Shown here: piece by piece, positions 42,979 through 52,388 of the stretch
How the letters are laid out: each line of letters opens with the position of its first letter
Position numbering within the stretch: position 1 is the stretch's first letter
Translations under genes and position numbers: made by a program
Assembly: GCA_965229765.1 (NCBI GenBank)
Contig: CBDDJT010000004.1
Location: 1,302,001 to 1,366,000 of the forward strand
Length of the DNA stretch: 64,000 nucleotides
Direction of reading: 5' to 3'
Origin: ASV31 sp965229765
GTDB lineage: Bacteria; Pseudomonadota; Alphaproteobacteria; Rhodobacterales; Rhodobacteraceae
Notes under the pieces: model-generated
Databases searched by the model: none
Told to the model about the DNA's origin: nothing
Seen by the model: only the letters and a program-made list of their open reading frames with translations

Positions 42979-43553
42979 CGCGGTTCTGGTGGGTCCGCCA
43001 CGGACCGACCCATGCGCGCGGCATGGTGGGCTGGTCCGATATCCCCGCCGATCTTTCGGACCACGCCGCATTGGCGAGGCTGGCGGCCTGGCTTCCGGCC
43101 GAGGCGGTCGTGATCTCGTCGGACCTGTCACGCGCGCGCGCCACGGCTGACGCGATCGTCGGCACCCGGCGGCGATTGCCCGATGACGCAGGCCTGCGAG
43201 AGATCAGCTTTGGCCGCTGGGAATTGAAGCGCTTCGACGAACTGTCTTCCGGCGACACCGCGCTGGCCCGGCGCTTTTACGACACGCCCGGACAGGTGCG
43301 TGCGCCGGGGGGCGAGTGCTGGGACGAAACGCGCGCGCGCGTCGATGCCGCCGCGGACAGGCTGGCGGCCAGGCATGACGGGGCCGACATCGTCGTGGTC
43401 GCGCATTTCGGCGCGATCCTGACGCAAGTGCAGCGCGCGACCGGGCTGTCGGGCTACGACACCTTCGCCAATCGTATCGACAACCTTTCGGTGACCGAGA
43501 TCGCGGTCACGGATGGCGGCTGGCAGGTCGGGCGGATCAATCACCTTCCGTGA
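42975..43553 (+). CDS. Histidine phosphatase family protein, CobC-like
   Basis: 192-residue branch-1 histidine phosphatase. The catalytic RHG is in WWVRHGPTHARG (residues 5-16), the second histidine in VVAHFGAILTQ near residue 140, and LREISFGRWELKRF is the acidic-loop region. Overlap with cobU suggests alpha-ribazole phosphatase (CobC), the last step before cobalamin assembly, but sequence alone cannot exclude a phosphoglycerate-mutase-like substrate. Confidence 0.87.
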   Translation: MTRFWWVRHGPTHARGMVGWSDIPADLSDHAALARLAAWLPAEAVVISSDLSRARATADAIVGTRRRLPDDAGLREISFGRWELKRFDELSSGDTALARRFYDTPGQVRAPGGECWDETRARVDAAADRLAARHDGADIVVVAHFGAILTQVQRATGLSGYDTFANRIDNLSVTEIAVTDGGWQVGRINHLP

Positions 43554-43611
43554 TGCGCTATCGCACCAATTCTTGCTTTGGCGTTGCGACACCTCCCGAT
43601 AAGGTTTCGAC

Positions 43612-44478
43612 ATGACCTATGAACTTGTTCTTGGCGACCGCGCCTATTCCAGCTGGTCCCTGCGTGCCTGGCTGCTGGTGGAGCGTTTCGGCCTGCCGGC
43701 GCGGATGCGCTTTGTAAGCTTTTCCGATGCCAGCGTGGAAGCGCAGCTGGCCGATGTCGCGCCGGCCAGAACGGTGCCGACGCTTGTCACCCCCGAGGGC
43801 ATCGCCGTGGCGGAATCGCTGGCCATCGCCGAGGAGCTTGCCAGCCGCCATCCCGAGGCCGGCCTGTGGCCAGCGACACCGGCGCTGCGCGCGCTTGCGC
43901 GTGCCTTGGCGGCGGAGATGCACGCGGGCTTCGGGGCGCTGCGCGCCGAATGTCCGATGAACCTGCGGGCCGCCTACCGCGACGTGCCGGTGTCAGAGGG
44001 CGTTTGCGCCGACCTCGACCGTCTGGTGGTGATCTGGGGTCACGCGCTGCGCCGCTCCGGCGGGCCGTGGCTGGCCGGCGGCTATTCCATCGCCGATGCC
44101 ATGTTCGCGCCCGTGGCCGCCCGGATCGCGACCTATGGTCTTGGCGTCGACGAACCCGCGGCGGCCTATGTCGCCAGGCACCTGGAAGATCCCGCGTTTC
44201 GCCGCTGGCGCGCGCTGTCGCTGGTCGAGGGTCCCGACCTGCCGTGGTATGCCCGCGACTACCCCTTGCGCGCATGGCCCGGCCCGGTGCCGTTGACGGC
44301 GCGCGCGGTCGCTTCGGGTCCATCCGAGAACGCGGACTGCCCGTATTCCGGCAGGCCCGTGACCCATTTCATGGAGCTGGGCGGCCGCGTCTTCGGGTTC
44401 TGCAACCCCACCTGCCGGGACAAGACCGTGGCCGACCCCGAGGCTTGGCCCGGCTTCATGGATATTTACCAATCCTAA
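43612..44478 (+). CDS. Glutathione S-transferase family protein with C-terminal TRASH-like zinc module
   Basis: 288 residues. An N-terminal thioredoxin-like GST domain (YSSWSLRAWLLVERFGLP near 11-28, then APARTVPTLVTPEG) is followed by the helical GST domain to about residue 215. The last 50 residues add CPYSGRPVTHFMELGG, then RVFGFCNPTCRDKT. Cysteines 243, 264 and 268 follow Cys-X20-Cys-X3-Cys, the pattern of TRASH metal-binding domains. The combination suggests a metal-sensitive or metallochaperone-linked GST; the function is unproven. It is a single gene with no shared operon. Confidence 0.85.
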   Translation: MTYELVLGDRAYSSWSLRAWLLVERFGLPARMRFVSFSDASVEAQLADVAPARTVPTLVTPEGIAVAESLAIAEELASRHPEAGLWPATPALRALARALAAEMHAGFGALRAECPMNLRAAYRDVPVSEGVCADLDRLVVIWGHALRRSGGPWLAGGYSIADAMFAPVAARIATYGLGVDEPAAAYVARHLEDPAFRRWRALSLVEGPDLPWYARDYPLRAWPGPVPLTARAVASGPSENADCPYSGRPVTHFMELGGRVFGFCNPTCRDKTVADPEAWPGFMDIYQS

Positions 44479-44524
44479 ACCCTTCCCGCGCTATCCGTTA
44501 ACCTTGGTTGACAAAGGGGGGCGC

Positions 44525-46048
44525 ATGGTCGCGCGGGCCTATACCGTGGCGTTCGAGGGGATCGAGGCGCGCGTTGTCGAGGTGCAATGCGCCGTCGCCC
44601 CCGGCTTGCCGGCCTTTACCCTTGTAGGTCTGCCCGACAAGGCCGTCAGCGAAGCCAAGGAACGGGTGCGCGCTGCCCTGACGGCCCTTTCGATCGCCCT
44701 GCCGTCCAAGCGGATCACGGTGAACCTGTCGCCCGCGGATCTGCCCAAGGAGGGGTCTCACTTTGACCTGCCGATCGCGCTTGCGCTGCTGGCAGCGTTG
44801 GAAATCCTGCCGCGAGAGGATGTGGAGCGTACCGTTGCGCTTGGCGAGTTGTCGCTTGACGGTCGCCTTGTGCAGGTGATCGGGGCCCTGCCCGCCGCGC
44901 TGGCGGCGGCCGAGGAAGACCGCACGCTGATCTGCCCAAGTGCCTGCGGGCCAGAGGCCGCCTGGGTCGGCGCGGCAGAGGTGATCGCGCCAGCCAGCCT
45001 GTCAGAAACGATCCAGCATTTCACGGGGGCACGTGTCCTGTCTCCGGCCACGCCCGGCGAGGTCACGGGCACGGTTGGCGGGCGGGATCTGCGCGACGTA
45101 AAGGGGCAGGAACGGGCCAAGCGCGCGCTAGAGATCGCTGCGGCAGGGCGGCACCATGTCCTGATGGTTGGTCCTCCGGGGTCGGGCAAGTCGATGCTGG
45201 CCGCGCGAATGCCCGGCCTCCTGCCCCCGCTGTCGGCGGCCGAGGCGCTGGAAACCTCGATGATCCACTCTCTCGCGGGCCTGCTGGACGAGGGCGGAAT
45301 TTCCCGCACCCGGCCTTTCAGGGAACCCCACCACACCGCGTCCATGGCTGCCATTGTCGGTGGTGGCCGGGGCGCCAAGCCCGGAGAGATCAGCCTTGCC
45401 CACAACGGCGTGCTCTTCATGGACGAGTTTCCCGAGTATCCGCGCGCCGTCCTGGAAACCCTGCGCCAGCCCATCGAAACGGGCGAAGTCGTGGTGGCCC
45501 GCGCGAACGCCCACGTCCGATATCCCTGTCGATTTCTGCTGATGGCTGCGGCGAACCCCTGCAAGTGCGGATATCTCAGCGATCCGGCCCGGGCCTGCGC
45601 ACGGGTGCCGAATTGTGGGGACGACTACCTCGGGCGCATATCGGGCCCGCTGATGGACCGGTTCGATTTGCGGATCGACGTGCCGCCCGTGGCCTTCACG
45701 GACCTCGACTTGCCGGCTGGGGGCGAAGGGTCGGCAGAGGTCGCCGCACGAGTGGCCGCCGCACGGCAGATACAGGCCGAGCGTTACGCCGCGTCGCCCG
45801 ATCTGCGGGTCAATGCCGATGCCGAGGGCGCTGTTCTGGATGCCGTGGCGTCCCCCGACGCCCCTGGCCGCGCGCTGCTGACGCGTGTTGCAGAGCGCTT
45901 CGGATTGTCCGCGCGGGGCTATCACCGGGTGCTGCGGGTCGCGCGGACCATAGCGGATCTGGCGGGGGCCGATGGCGTCGGCGCAGTCCATGTCGCCGAG
46001 GCGGTCGGCTACCGTCAGGCCGAAGCGCGCGAAGTTCTGGCAGACTAG
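44525..46048 (+). CDS. yifB: YifB family Mg-chelatase-like AAA ATPase
   Basis: 507-residue protein of the YifB/ComM family, a hexameric helicase-like ATPase that helps branch migration during natural transformation. There is an N-terminal Lon-like domain (ARAYTVAFEGIEARVVEVQ), Walker A GPPGSGKSMLAARMPGLL near residue 222, Walker B LFMDEFPEY, and the zinc-like CKCGYL...C...C region near residue 355. ATG 44525 follows AGGGGGG. No other competence genes are in the window. Confidence 0.94.
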   Translation: MVARAYTVAFEGIEARVVEVQCAVAPGLPAFTLVGLPDKAVSEAKERVRAALTALSIALPSKRITVNLSPADLPKEGSHFDLPIALALLAALEILPREDVERTVALGELSLDGRLVQVIGALPAALAAAEEDRTLICPSACGPEAAWVGAAEVIAPASLSETIQHFTGARVLSPATPGEVTGTVGGRDLRDVKGQERAKRALEIAAAGRHHVLMVGPPGSGKSMLAARMPGLLPPLSAAEALETSMIHSLAGLLDEGGISRTRPFREPHHTASMAAIVGGGRGAKPGEISLAHNGVLFMDEFPEYPRAVLETLRQPIETGEVVVARANAHVRYPCRFLLMAAANPCKCGYLSDPARACARVPNCGDDYLGRISGPLMDRFDLRIDVPPVAFTDLDLPAGGEGSAEVAARVAAARQIQAERYAASPDLRVNADAEGAVLDAVASPDAPGRALLTRVAERFGLSARGYHRVLRVARTIADLAGADGVGAVHVAEAVGYRQAEAREVLAD

Positions 46049-46065
46049 AGGCCTGCCAATCCCAT

Positions 46066-47010
46066 TCAGCCGGCGCGCCGGGCCTCGATCGCCTCCCAGA
46101 TCTTCGCCGCGACGTTGGTGCCGTCGAAACGTTCGAGTTCCTGGATACCGGTGGGCGATGTGACGTTGATCTCTGTCAGCCAGTCGCCGATGACGTCGAT
46201 TCCCACGAACACCTGCCCCTTTTCGCGCAGGACAGGCCCGATGCGGGCACAGATTTCACGGTCGCGGTCGGTAAGCGCCACCTTCTCGGCCCGCCCGCCC
46301 ACATGCATGTTCGACCGTGTCTCGCCTTCCTGGGGAACACGGTTGATCGCGCCGACCGGCTCGCCATCGACGAGGATCACCCGCTTGTCGCCCTTCTGGA
46401 CGGCTGGCAGGAATTTCTGCGCGATCAGGGGTTCACTGCTCATCGATGTAAAGAGTTCGTGCAGCGAGGACAGGTTCCTGTCGTTGGGGTCCAGCCGGAA
46501 CACCCCGGCGCCCCCGTTGCCGTAAAGCGGCTTCAGGATCATGTCGCCATGTTCCGCGCGGAAGGCCCGGATGGTGGCGAGGTCGCGCGCAATGGCGGTG
46601 GGCGGTGTCAGGTCACGGAACTGGAGCACCAGCAGCTTTTCAGGCGAGTTCCGTACCCAGAAGGGATCGTTCACGACCAGGGTCTTCGGGTGAATCATGT
46701 CCAGAAGATGGGTCGTGGTGATGTAGCCCATGTCGAACGGCGGATCCTGGCGGAGCCAGACGACATCTTGGTCGGCCAGGTCGATCTGTGTTTCTGGGCC
46801 CAGGATCGCGTGCTGTCCCTGGACGCGGCGCACCTCCAGCGCATGTCCGCGCGCCGTGATCCGACCTTCGCGATAGGCCAGCTTGTCAGGTGTATAATAG
46901 AACAGGCTGTGTCCGCGCGCCTGCGCTTCCTCGGCGATGCGAAAGGTGCTGTCGGCGTCGATGTCTACCCCGCCGATCGGATCCATCTGTATCGCGACCT
47001 TCAGCCCCAT
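46066..47010 (-). CDS. gshB: Glutathione synthase
   Basis: 314-residue ATP-grasp enzyme joining gamma-glutamylcysteine and glycine. The N-terminus MGLKVAIQMDPIGGVDIDAD, the ATP-grasp segment ILKPLYGNGGAGVFRL near residue 157 and the Mg-binding INVTSPTGIQEL near residue 286 are characteristic. ATG 47010 follows GGAGGG. It is the last gene of rsmI-yraN-gshB. Confidence 0.96.
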   Translation of the reverse strand: MGLKVAIQMDPIGGVDIDADSTFRIAEEAQARGHSLFYYTPDKLAYREGRITARGHALEVRRVQGQHAILGPETQIDLADQDVVWLRQDPPFDMGYITTTHLLDMIHPKTLVVNDPFWVRNSPEKLLVLQFRDLTPPTAIARDLATIRAFRAEHGDMILKPLYGNGGAGVFRLDPNDRNLSSLHELFTSMSSEPLIAQKFLPAVQKGDKRVILVDGEPVGAINRVPQEGETRSNMHVGGRAEKVALTDRDREICARIGPVLREKGQVFVGIDVIGDWLTEINVTSPTGIQELERFDGTNVAAKIWEAIEARRAG

Positions 47011-47072
47011 GATGCCCTCCGTGCCCCGCACCCGCCCATGTCATGGCGCAGGGCGCGGGCCGGTGCAATGGG

Positions 47073-47426
47073 TCAAACGCCGAACGCGTTCTCGATGCGG
47101 GCGATCCGGCCCGTGCCATCGACCAGTGCCACGTCAAAGCGCACCTCGGTGTCCTGACCGGCAGGTTCGCCTGCAAGAAAGGCGGCGGCCGAGGCCACTA
47201 TCCTTTCTATCTGGCGATGCGTGACGCGCGCCGCGGCACCGGCCAGATCGCTGCTCTTCTTGACTTCCACGAAGACCAGTGCGGCCCCGTGCCGGAGGAT
47301 CAGGTCGACCTCTCCGCCCGGACCACGCCAGCGGCGCGCAGCGACCGTCAGGCCCTGACGAGCGTAGTCGTCAGCGACGCGATCCTCGGCCGACAGGCCC
47401 GCATGGTGATTGGTGGCTGCGTTCAT
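47073..47426 (-). CDS. YraN family (UPF0102) endonuclease-fold protein
   Basis: 117 residues with the restriction-endonuclease-like fold of the YraN family. Catalytic-type residues appear in GGEVDLILRHGAALVFVEVKK (near residues 37-57), the E-x-D and E-V-K pattern. The cellular role is unknown. The 5' end overlaps rsmI by 4 nt; rsmI-yraN is a very common pair. Confidence 0.92.
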   Translation of the reverse strand: MNAATNHHAGLSAEDRVADDYARQGLTVAARRWRGPGGEVDLILRHGAALVFVEVKKSSDLAGAAARVTHRQIERIVASAAAFLAGEPAGQDTEVRFDVALVDGTGRIARIENAFGV

Positions 47427-48280
47427 GTTCCGCGCTCCATCTTCAGCGCCGCCTGGTACACCTGACGGCGCGGCAAGCCTAGCATTTCGGCTACATGGGC
47501 CGAAGCATCCTTGACCGACATGGTTAAGAGGGCATCGCGCAGCGCATCCTCCATGTCTTCGGCGGCAGGCGCCCGGTTGTCGCGGTCGACCAGTACCACG
47601 ACCTCACCCTTAGGCGGCTTGCCGGCGTATTCGTCCACCAGGTCGTCCAGCGTTCCGCGGCGCACCTCTTCGAACCGCTTGGTCAGTTCCCGGCACACCG
47701 CCGCCTTGCGCTCCGCGCCCAGACCATCGCGCAAATCACCTAACATTTCCCCAACACGTTTGGGGCTTTCGAAAAAGATCAGCGTTGCCGGCACGCGGGC
47801 AAGTTCCGCGACCGCGCTGCGCCGCGCGCTGCGGGTGGCGGGCAGGAAGCCCACGAACAGGAACCTGTCGCTGGGAAGCCCCGACACGCTAAGCGCGGCC
47901 AGCACCGCCGAAGGCCCCGGCGCCGTGGTGACGGGCAGGCCTTCGTCGATAGCGGCCTGCGCAAGGCGGTATCCCGGGTCCGCGACAAGCGGGGTGCCCG
48001 CCTCGGATGCGTAGGCCACGGACTTGCCGGCGCGCAGCGCCTCGAGCAGGCGCGGACGGGCCATCGGGCCGTTGTGATCGTGATAGGCGACGATCTGCCG
48101 ATCCCCGACCGGGATGCCGTGAAGTTCCATCAACCGCCGCAGGGTGCGCGTATCTTCTGCCGCAAGCACATCTGCGGTGGCCAGAATATCCAGCGCACGC
48201 AGGGTAATGTCCCGGGCCGTTCCGATCGGCGTCGCGACAAGGTAGAGACCCGGGGCGAGGCGGTCGGCCGTTGGCGCCAT
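47423..48280 (-). CDS. rsmI: 16S rRNA (cytidine(1402)-2'-O)-methyltransferase
   Basis: 285-residue SAM-dependent methyltransferase modifying C1402 of 16S rRNA. The conserved start LYLVATPIGTARDITLRALDIL (written as a motif at residues 12-33), the ribose methylase segments EDTRTLRRLM and YASEAGTPLVADPGY, and FFESPKRVGEML are all seen. It is the first gene of rsmI-yraN-gshB and diverges from the lipoprotein gene at 48370. Confidence 0.95.
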   Translation of the reverse strand: MAPTADRLAPGLYLVATPIGTARDITLRALDILATADVLAAEDTRTLRRLMELHGIPVGDRQIVAYHDHNGPMARPRLLEALRAGKSVAYASEAGTPLVADPGYRLAQAAIDEGLPVTTAPGPSAVLAALSVSGLPSDRFLFVGFLPATRSARRSAVAELARVPATLIFFESPKRVGEMLGDLRDGLGAERKAAVCRELTKRFEEVRRGTLDDLVDEYAGKPPKGEVVVLVDRDNRAPAAEDMEDALRDALLTMSVKDASAHVAEMLGLPRRQVYQAALKMERGT

Positions 48281-48369
48281 TGCGAAGCGGCCTCCTGTCG
48301 TTTACTCGGTGTCTTGTTGCGCATAGTCTGCGCCTGTCTGCAAGCGTGGCGGAATTCCGGAGCCGAAAC

Positions 48370-49545
48370 ATGACTGATAAATTGAATGGCGTCGGCAGGT
48401 TGACGGCACGGATTCTGGCAGTATTCGCCATGATGTGGCTGGCAGCTTGTGAAACGACGGGTGTGACAGGATCCGGGCCGCGCGTTGACGCGTCCAAGCC
48501 GGTTCCAGTGGCGCTTATGGTGCCCGCCGGATCCGGGGAAGCCAGCGACCAGGTGCTGGCGCAAAGTCTTGAGAACGCGGCGCGGCTGGCGATGGCCGAT
48601 CTTTCCGGCGTGACGATCGACCTGCGTGTCTACAGCACGGCGGGGTCGGCCGAGAATGCCGCCGCCCTGGCCCAGCAGGCCGTCAATGAGGGTGCGCGCA
48701 TCATCCTTGGGCCGGTCTTCGCAAGTGAAGCTTCGGCTGTCGGCGCGGCGGTCCGGGCGCGCAACGTCAGTGTGCTGTCGTTTTCCAACAATACAGCGGT
48801 TGCGGGCGGGAACGTCTTTGTCCTTGGGAACACCTTCGAGAACACCGCACGCCGGATCGCGGGCTACGCCCGCAGCCAGGGCATTCAGACGGCGCTTATC
48901 GCCTACGGTCAGGATGCCGCGGAATCCCGCGGCCGCGACGCTATCGCCGCCGCCCTGGCGGTGAATGGCATCACGCTCGCCGGATCGAACGCTGTAGAGC
49001 TGTCGCAGATGGGGGTGGTCAATGCCGTTCCCGAGATCGCCGAGCAGATCAAGTCCACCGGCGCGCAAGCGGTGTTCATGACCTCTGGCACCGCGGGCGC
49101 CTTGCCGATCCTGTCGCAGCTGTTGCGCGAGAACGGGATCGACGAGGCCGAAACGAGGTTCATCGGCCTGCAACGCTGGGACATTCCCGCCAGCGCCCTT
49201 GATCTGCCCGGCCTGCAGGAGGGCTGGTTCGCCCAGCCTGATCCCGCTCTGTCGGCGCAGTTTGCCGAACGCTATACCGCCGCCTATGACGAGCCGCCGC
49301 ATCCCATCGCCGGCCTTGCCTATGACGGAATCGCCGCCATCGGTGCGCTTGTCAGTTCCGGCAGCGGCGCGACGCTGGGCGGCGCATCGCTGACACAGTC
49401 CTCGGGTTTCGTGGGCGTGAACGGTGTGTTCCGCCTGCTGCCCGATGGCACCAATGAACGCGCTCTGGCCATGGCCCAGATCAGCGAGCGACAGGTGATT
49501 GTCATTGACCCCGCCCCCCGAAGCTTTGGCGGCGCCGGTCTCTGA
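48370..49545 (+). CDS. Penicillin-binding protein activator (LpoA-like) lipoprotein
   Basis: 391 residues: a signal peptide with lipobox (MMWLAACE, Cys about residue 27), then a type I periplasmic-binding-protein fold like LivK/LpoA. Segments such as VPVALMVPAGSGEASDQVLAQ, ARIILGPVFASEASAVG and FIGLQRWDIPAS are typical. Divergence from rsmI mirrors the lpoA-rsmI-yraN arrangement in proteobacteria, which supports a role in activating peptidoglycan synthases. The short form lacks the N-terminal TPR domain of Escherichia coli LpoA. Confidence 0.87.
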   Translation: MTDKLNGVGRLTARILAVFAMMWLAACETTGVTGSGPRVDASKPVPVALMVPAGSGEASDQVLAQSLENAARLAMADLSGVTIDLRVYSTAGSAENAAALAQQAVNEGARIILGPVFASEASAVGAAVRARNVSVLSFSNNTAVAGGNVFVLGNTFENTARRIAGYARSQGIQTALIAYGQDAAESRGRDAIAAALAVNGITLAGSNAVELSQMGVVNAVPEIAEQIKSTGAQAVFMTSGTAGALPILSQLLRENGIDEAETRFIGLQRWDIPASALDLPGLQEGWFAQPDPALSAQFAERYTAAYDEPPHPIAGLAYDGIAAIGALVSSGSGATLGGASLTQSSGFVGVNGVFRLLPDGTNERALAMAQISERQVIVIDPAPRSFGGAGL

Positions 49546-52309
49546 CCGGTCCGGCCCGGACGACTCCAGTGATCTGATCTGCCCGGCGCTCGACATCTTC
49601 GACGCCGGGGCAGTGAATGCGCGCATACTGGAGCTGTTGGGCGACGCAACCGGCGACAAGGCCGTGCGCGCCGCTGCCGTGTCCGTCCTGCGCGAGGCGC
49701 AGGTCAAGGGACGGGAGGCAATTGCCGAGGCCTTTTCCCTGCGACCGCAGGATGCCCGGCCCACGGTCCGTGCCTATGCCTGGCTGACCGACGGCATCGT
49801 GCGCACGGTGTTCCAGCTTGCTGTGACCCGGCTTCACCCGCGCCCGACCCCCACCAAGAGCGAGTGGCTGGCGGTGCTCGCCGTCGGTGGCTATGGACGG
49901 GCCGAGATGGCGCCATTTTCGGACGTCGATCTGCTGTTCCTAACGCCGTACAAGATCACCGCATGGGCCGAGAGCGTGATCGAAAGCATGCTTTACATGC
50001 TTTGGGACCTGCACCTGAAGGTCGGTCACTCAAGCCGCACCGTGAAGGACTGCATCCGCCTCGGGCGCGAGGACTACACGATCCGCACCGCGCTACTGGA
50101 AAATCGCTACATCGACGGTTTCGAGCCGCTGGCCCAGACCTTGAAGGAACGCCTGCGCGCGGAACTCTTCCGCGGTAGCGCGGCGGACTTCATCGAGGCC
50201 AAGCTTGCCGAACGTGACACGCGCCACCGCAAGCAGGGCGGCGAGCGTTATCTGGTCGAGCCCAACGTCAAGGAAAGCAAGGGCGGCTTGCGTGACCTGC
50301 AATCGCTGTTCTGGATCGCGAAGTATGTGCACAACGTCGAAAAGGCTGCGGATCTCGTGCCGCTAAAGGTCTTCCGGCAAGAGGAGTACGACGCGTTTTC
50401 CGCGGCCGAGACATTCCTTATGGCCGTGCGCAGCCATCTGCACCTGATCGCAGGTCGCGCGGTGGATCAGCTGACCTTTGACATGCAGGTCGAGGTGGCC
50501 GACCGCATGGGATACGCCGACCATGGCGGGCGGCGCGCTGTCGAGCACTTCATGCAGGACTACTTCCTGCACGCAACCAAGGTGGGGGAACTGACGCGCA
50601 TCTTCCTGACCGCGATGGAAGCGCGCCACGTCAAGAACGAGCCGATGCTGGTCGGCTTCTTCAACCGGCGCCGCAAGGTGCGCGCCGGCTACAAGGTGGT
50701 GCAGGGGCGGCTGGCGATCGCGGATGATGCCGCCTTCCTGTCTGACAAGCTTAACCTTCTGCGTGTCTTCGAGGAAGGTCTTCGCACCGGGTTGCTGATC
50801 CATCCTGACGCGATGCGGCTGGTGTCGGCCAACCTCGATCTGATCGACGAGGACATGCGCCGTGACCGTGAAGCGGTGCGCATCTTCCTCGACCTGCTGC
50901 TGAAACACGGCAATCCCGAGCGCGCCCTTCGCCGGATGAACGAACTGGGGGTGCTGTCGGCGTTCATCCCCGATTTCGCGCCCATCGTCGCGATGATGCA
51001 GTTCAACATGTATCACAGCTATACGGTGGACGAGCACACCATTCAGTGCATCAAGACGCTGGCGCAGATCGAGGCTGGCGAACTGGTAGAGGCCTTGCCG
51101 GTCGCAAGCCAGATCCTGAAAGAGGGTCTGAACCGCAAGGTTCTATACATCGCGCTGTTCTGCCATGACATTGGCAAGGGCCGGGACGAGGATCATTCGA
51201 TCCTTGGCGCGCGGATTGCACGCGGATTGGCGCCGAGGCTGGGGTTGAAGCCGCGCGACTGCGAGACCGTCGAGTGGCTGGTGCGCTATCACCTGCTGAT
51301 GTCGGACATGGCGCAAAAGCGCGACATCGCCGACCCGCGTACGGTGCGCGACTTTGCCAAGGCGGTGAAGACAAAGGAACGGCTGGATCTTCTTACCGTG
51401 TTGACGGTCTGCGATATCCGCGGCGTCGGCCCGGATACGTGGAACAACTGGAAGGCGGCGCTTCTGCGCGCGCTCTACCGTCAGACGCGCCGTGCCCTCG
51501 AAGAGGGGCTGGAGGCCATCAACCGCGAGGAACGAGGCGCCGAAGCCAAGAAGAACCTGCGCGAGGCTCTTTCCGACTGGCCGCAGAAGGATCTGCGGAC
51601 AGAGACCGCGCGCCATTACGATCCCTACTGGCAGGGGCTGCACGTCACCGCGCATGTCGACTTCGCCAATCTCCTGCGCGGGATCGACGAGGATGAAATC
51701 CGGATCAACCTGACGCCGGACGAAGACAGGGACGCCACGCGGGTATGCTTTGCAATGGCCGATCACCCGGGCATCTTCAGCCGGATGTGCGGCGCCTTGG
51801 CGCTCGTGGGCGCGAACGTGGTCGATGCGCGGACGTTCACCACCAAGGACGGCTGGGCCACCGCCGCTTTCTGGATACAGGACGCCGAGGGCAGCCCCTA
51901 CGAAGAAAAGCGCCTGCCGCGTCTGCAATCGATGATCCAGCGGACCCTGAAAGGCGAGGTCGTCGCCCGCGATGCGCTTGCCCCGCGCGACAAGATGAAA
52001 AAGCGCGAAAAGGCGTTCCGCGTGCCCACGTCGATCACCTTCGACAACGATGGGTCGGAAATCTACACGATCATAGAGGTCGATACCCGTGATCGGCCCG
52101 GGCTGCTCTATGACCTGACACGCACTCTGGCCAATTCAAACGTCTACATCGCCAGCGCGGTGATCGCGACCTATGGCGAGCAGGTTGTCGACACCTTCTA
52201 CGTCAAGGACATGTTCGGACTGAAGTTCTATTCCGAAGCCAAGCAGAAGACGCTTGAGAAACGCCTGCGCGAAGCGATCGCAACCGGGGCGGAGCGGGCG
52301 CAGAAATGA
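49499..52309 (+). CDS. glnD: Bifunctional [protein-PII] uridylyltransferase/uridylyl-removing enzyme
   Basis: About 936 residues. GlnD senses glutamine and (de)uridylylates PII to control nitrogen assimilation. Domains in order: nucleotidyltransferase (AVGGYGRAEMAPFSDVDLLF near residue 122), HD hydrolase (LFCHDIGKGRDEDHSILG near residue 555), and two ACT domains (about 745-820 and 855-930). No ATG lies near the start. TTG 49499, overlapping the previous gene by 47 nt, or a TTG two codons further on is likely; the precise start is uncertain. It is followed by murJ. Confidence 0.94.
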   Translation: MSLTPPPEALAAPVSDRSGPDDSSDLICPALDIFDAGAVNARILELLGDATGDKAVRAAAVSVLREAQVKGREAIAEAFSLRPQDARPTVRAYAWLTDGIVRTVFQLAVTRLHPRPTPTKSEWLAVLAVGGYGRAEMAPFSDVDLLFLTPYKITAWAESVIESMLYMLWDLHLKVGHSSRTVKDCIRLGREDYTIRTALLENRYIDGFEPLAQTLKERLRAELFRGSAADFIEAKLAERDTRHRKQGGERYLVEPNVKESKGGLRDLQSLFWIAKYVHNVEKAADLVPLKVFRQEEYDAFSAAETFLMAVRSHLHLIAGRAVDQLTFDMQVEVADRMGYADHGGRRAVEHFMQDYFLHATKVGELTRIFLTAMEARHVKNEPMLVGFFNRRRKVRAGYKVVQGRLAIADDAAFLSDKLNLLRVFEEGLRTGLLIHPDAMRLVSANLDLIDEDMRRDREAVRIFLDLLLKHGNPERALRRMNELGVLSAFIPDFAPIVAMMQFNMYHSYTVDEHTIQCIKTLAQIEAGELVEALPVASQILKEGLNRKVLYIALFCHDIGKGRDEDHSILGARIARGLAPRLGLKPRDCETVEWLVRYHLLMSDMAQKRDIADPRTVRDFAKAVKTKERLDLLTVLTVCDIRGVGPDTWNNWKAALLRALYRQTRRALEEGLEAINREERGAEAKKNLREALSDWPQKDLRTETARHYDPYWQGLHVTAHVDFANLLRGIDEDEIRINLTPDEDRDATRVCFAMADHPGIFSRMCGALALVGANVVDARTFTTKDGWATAAFWIQDAEGSPYEEKRLPRLQSMIQRTLKGEVVARDALAPRDKMKKREKAFRVPTSITFDNDGSEIYTIIEVDTRDRPGLLYDLTRTLANSNVYIASAVIATYGEQVVDTFYVKDMFGLKFYSEAKQKTLEKRLREAIATGAERAQK

Positions 52310-52388
52310 CCATTGTGCGCCGCCCGCGTCCACTCGCATCGCAGGGCAACCGCCGGCAAGCGGAACGAGAACCCGGCAGGGCACGCCT

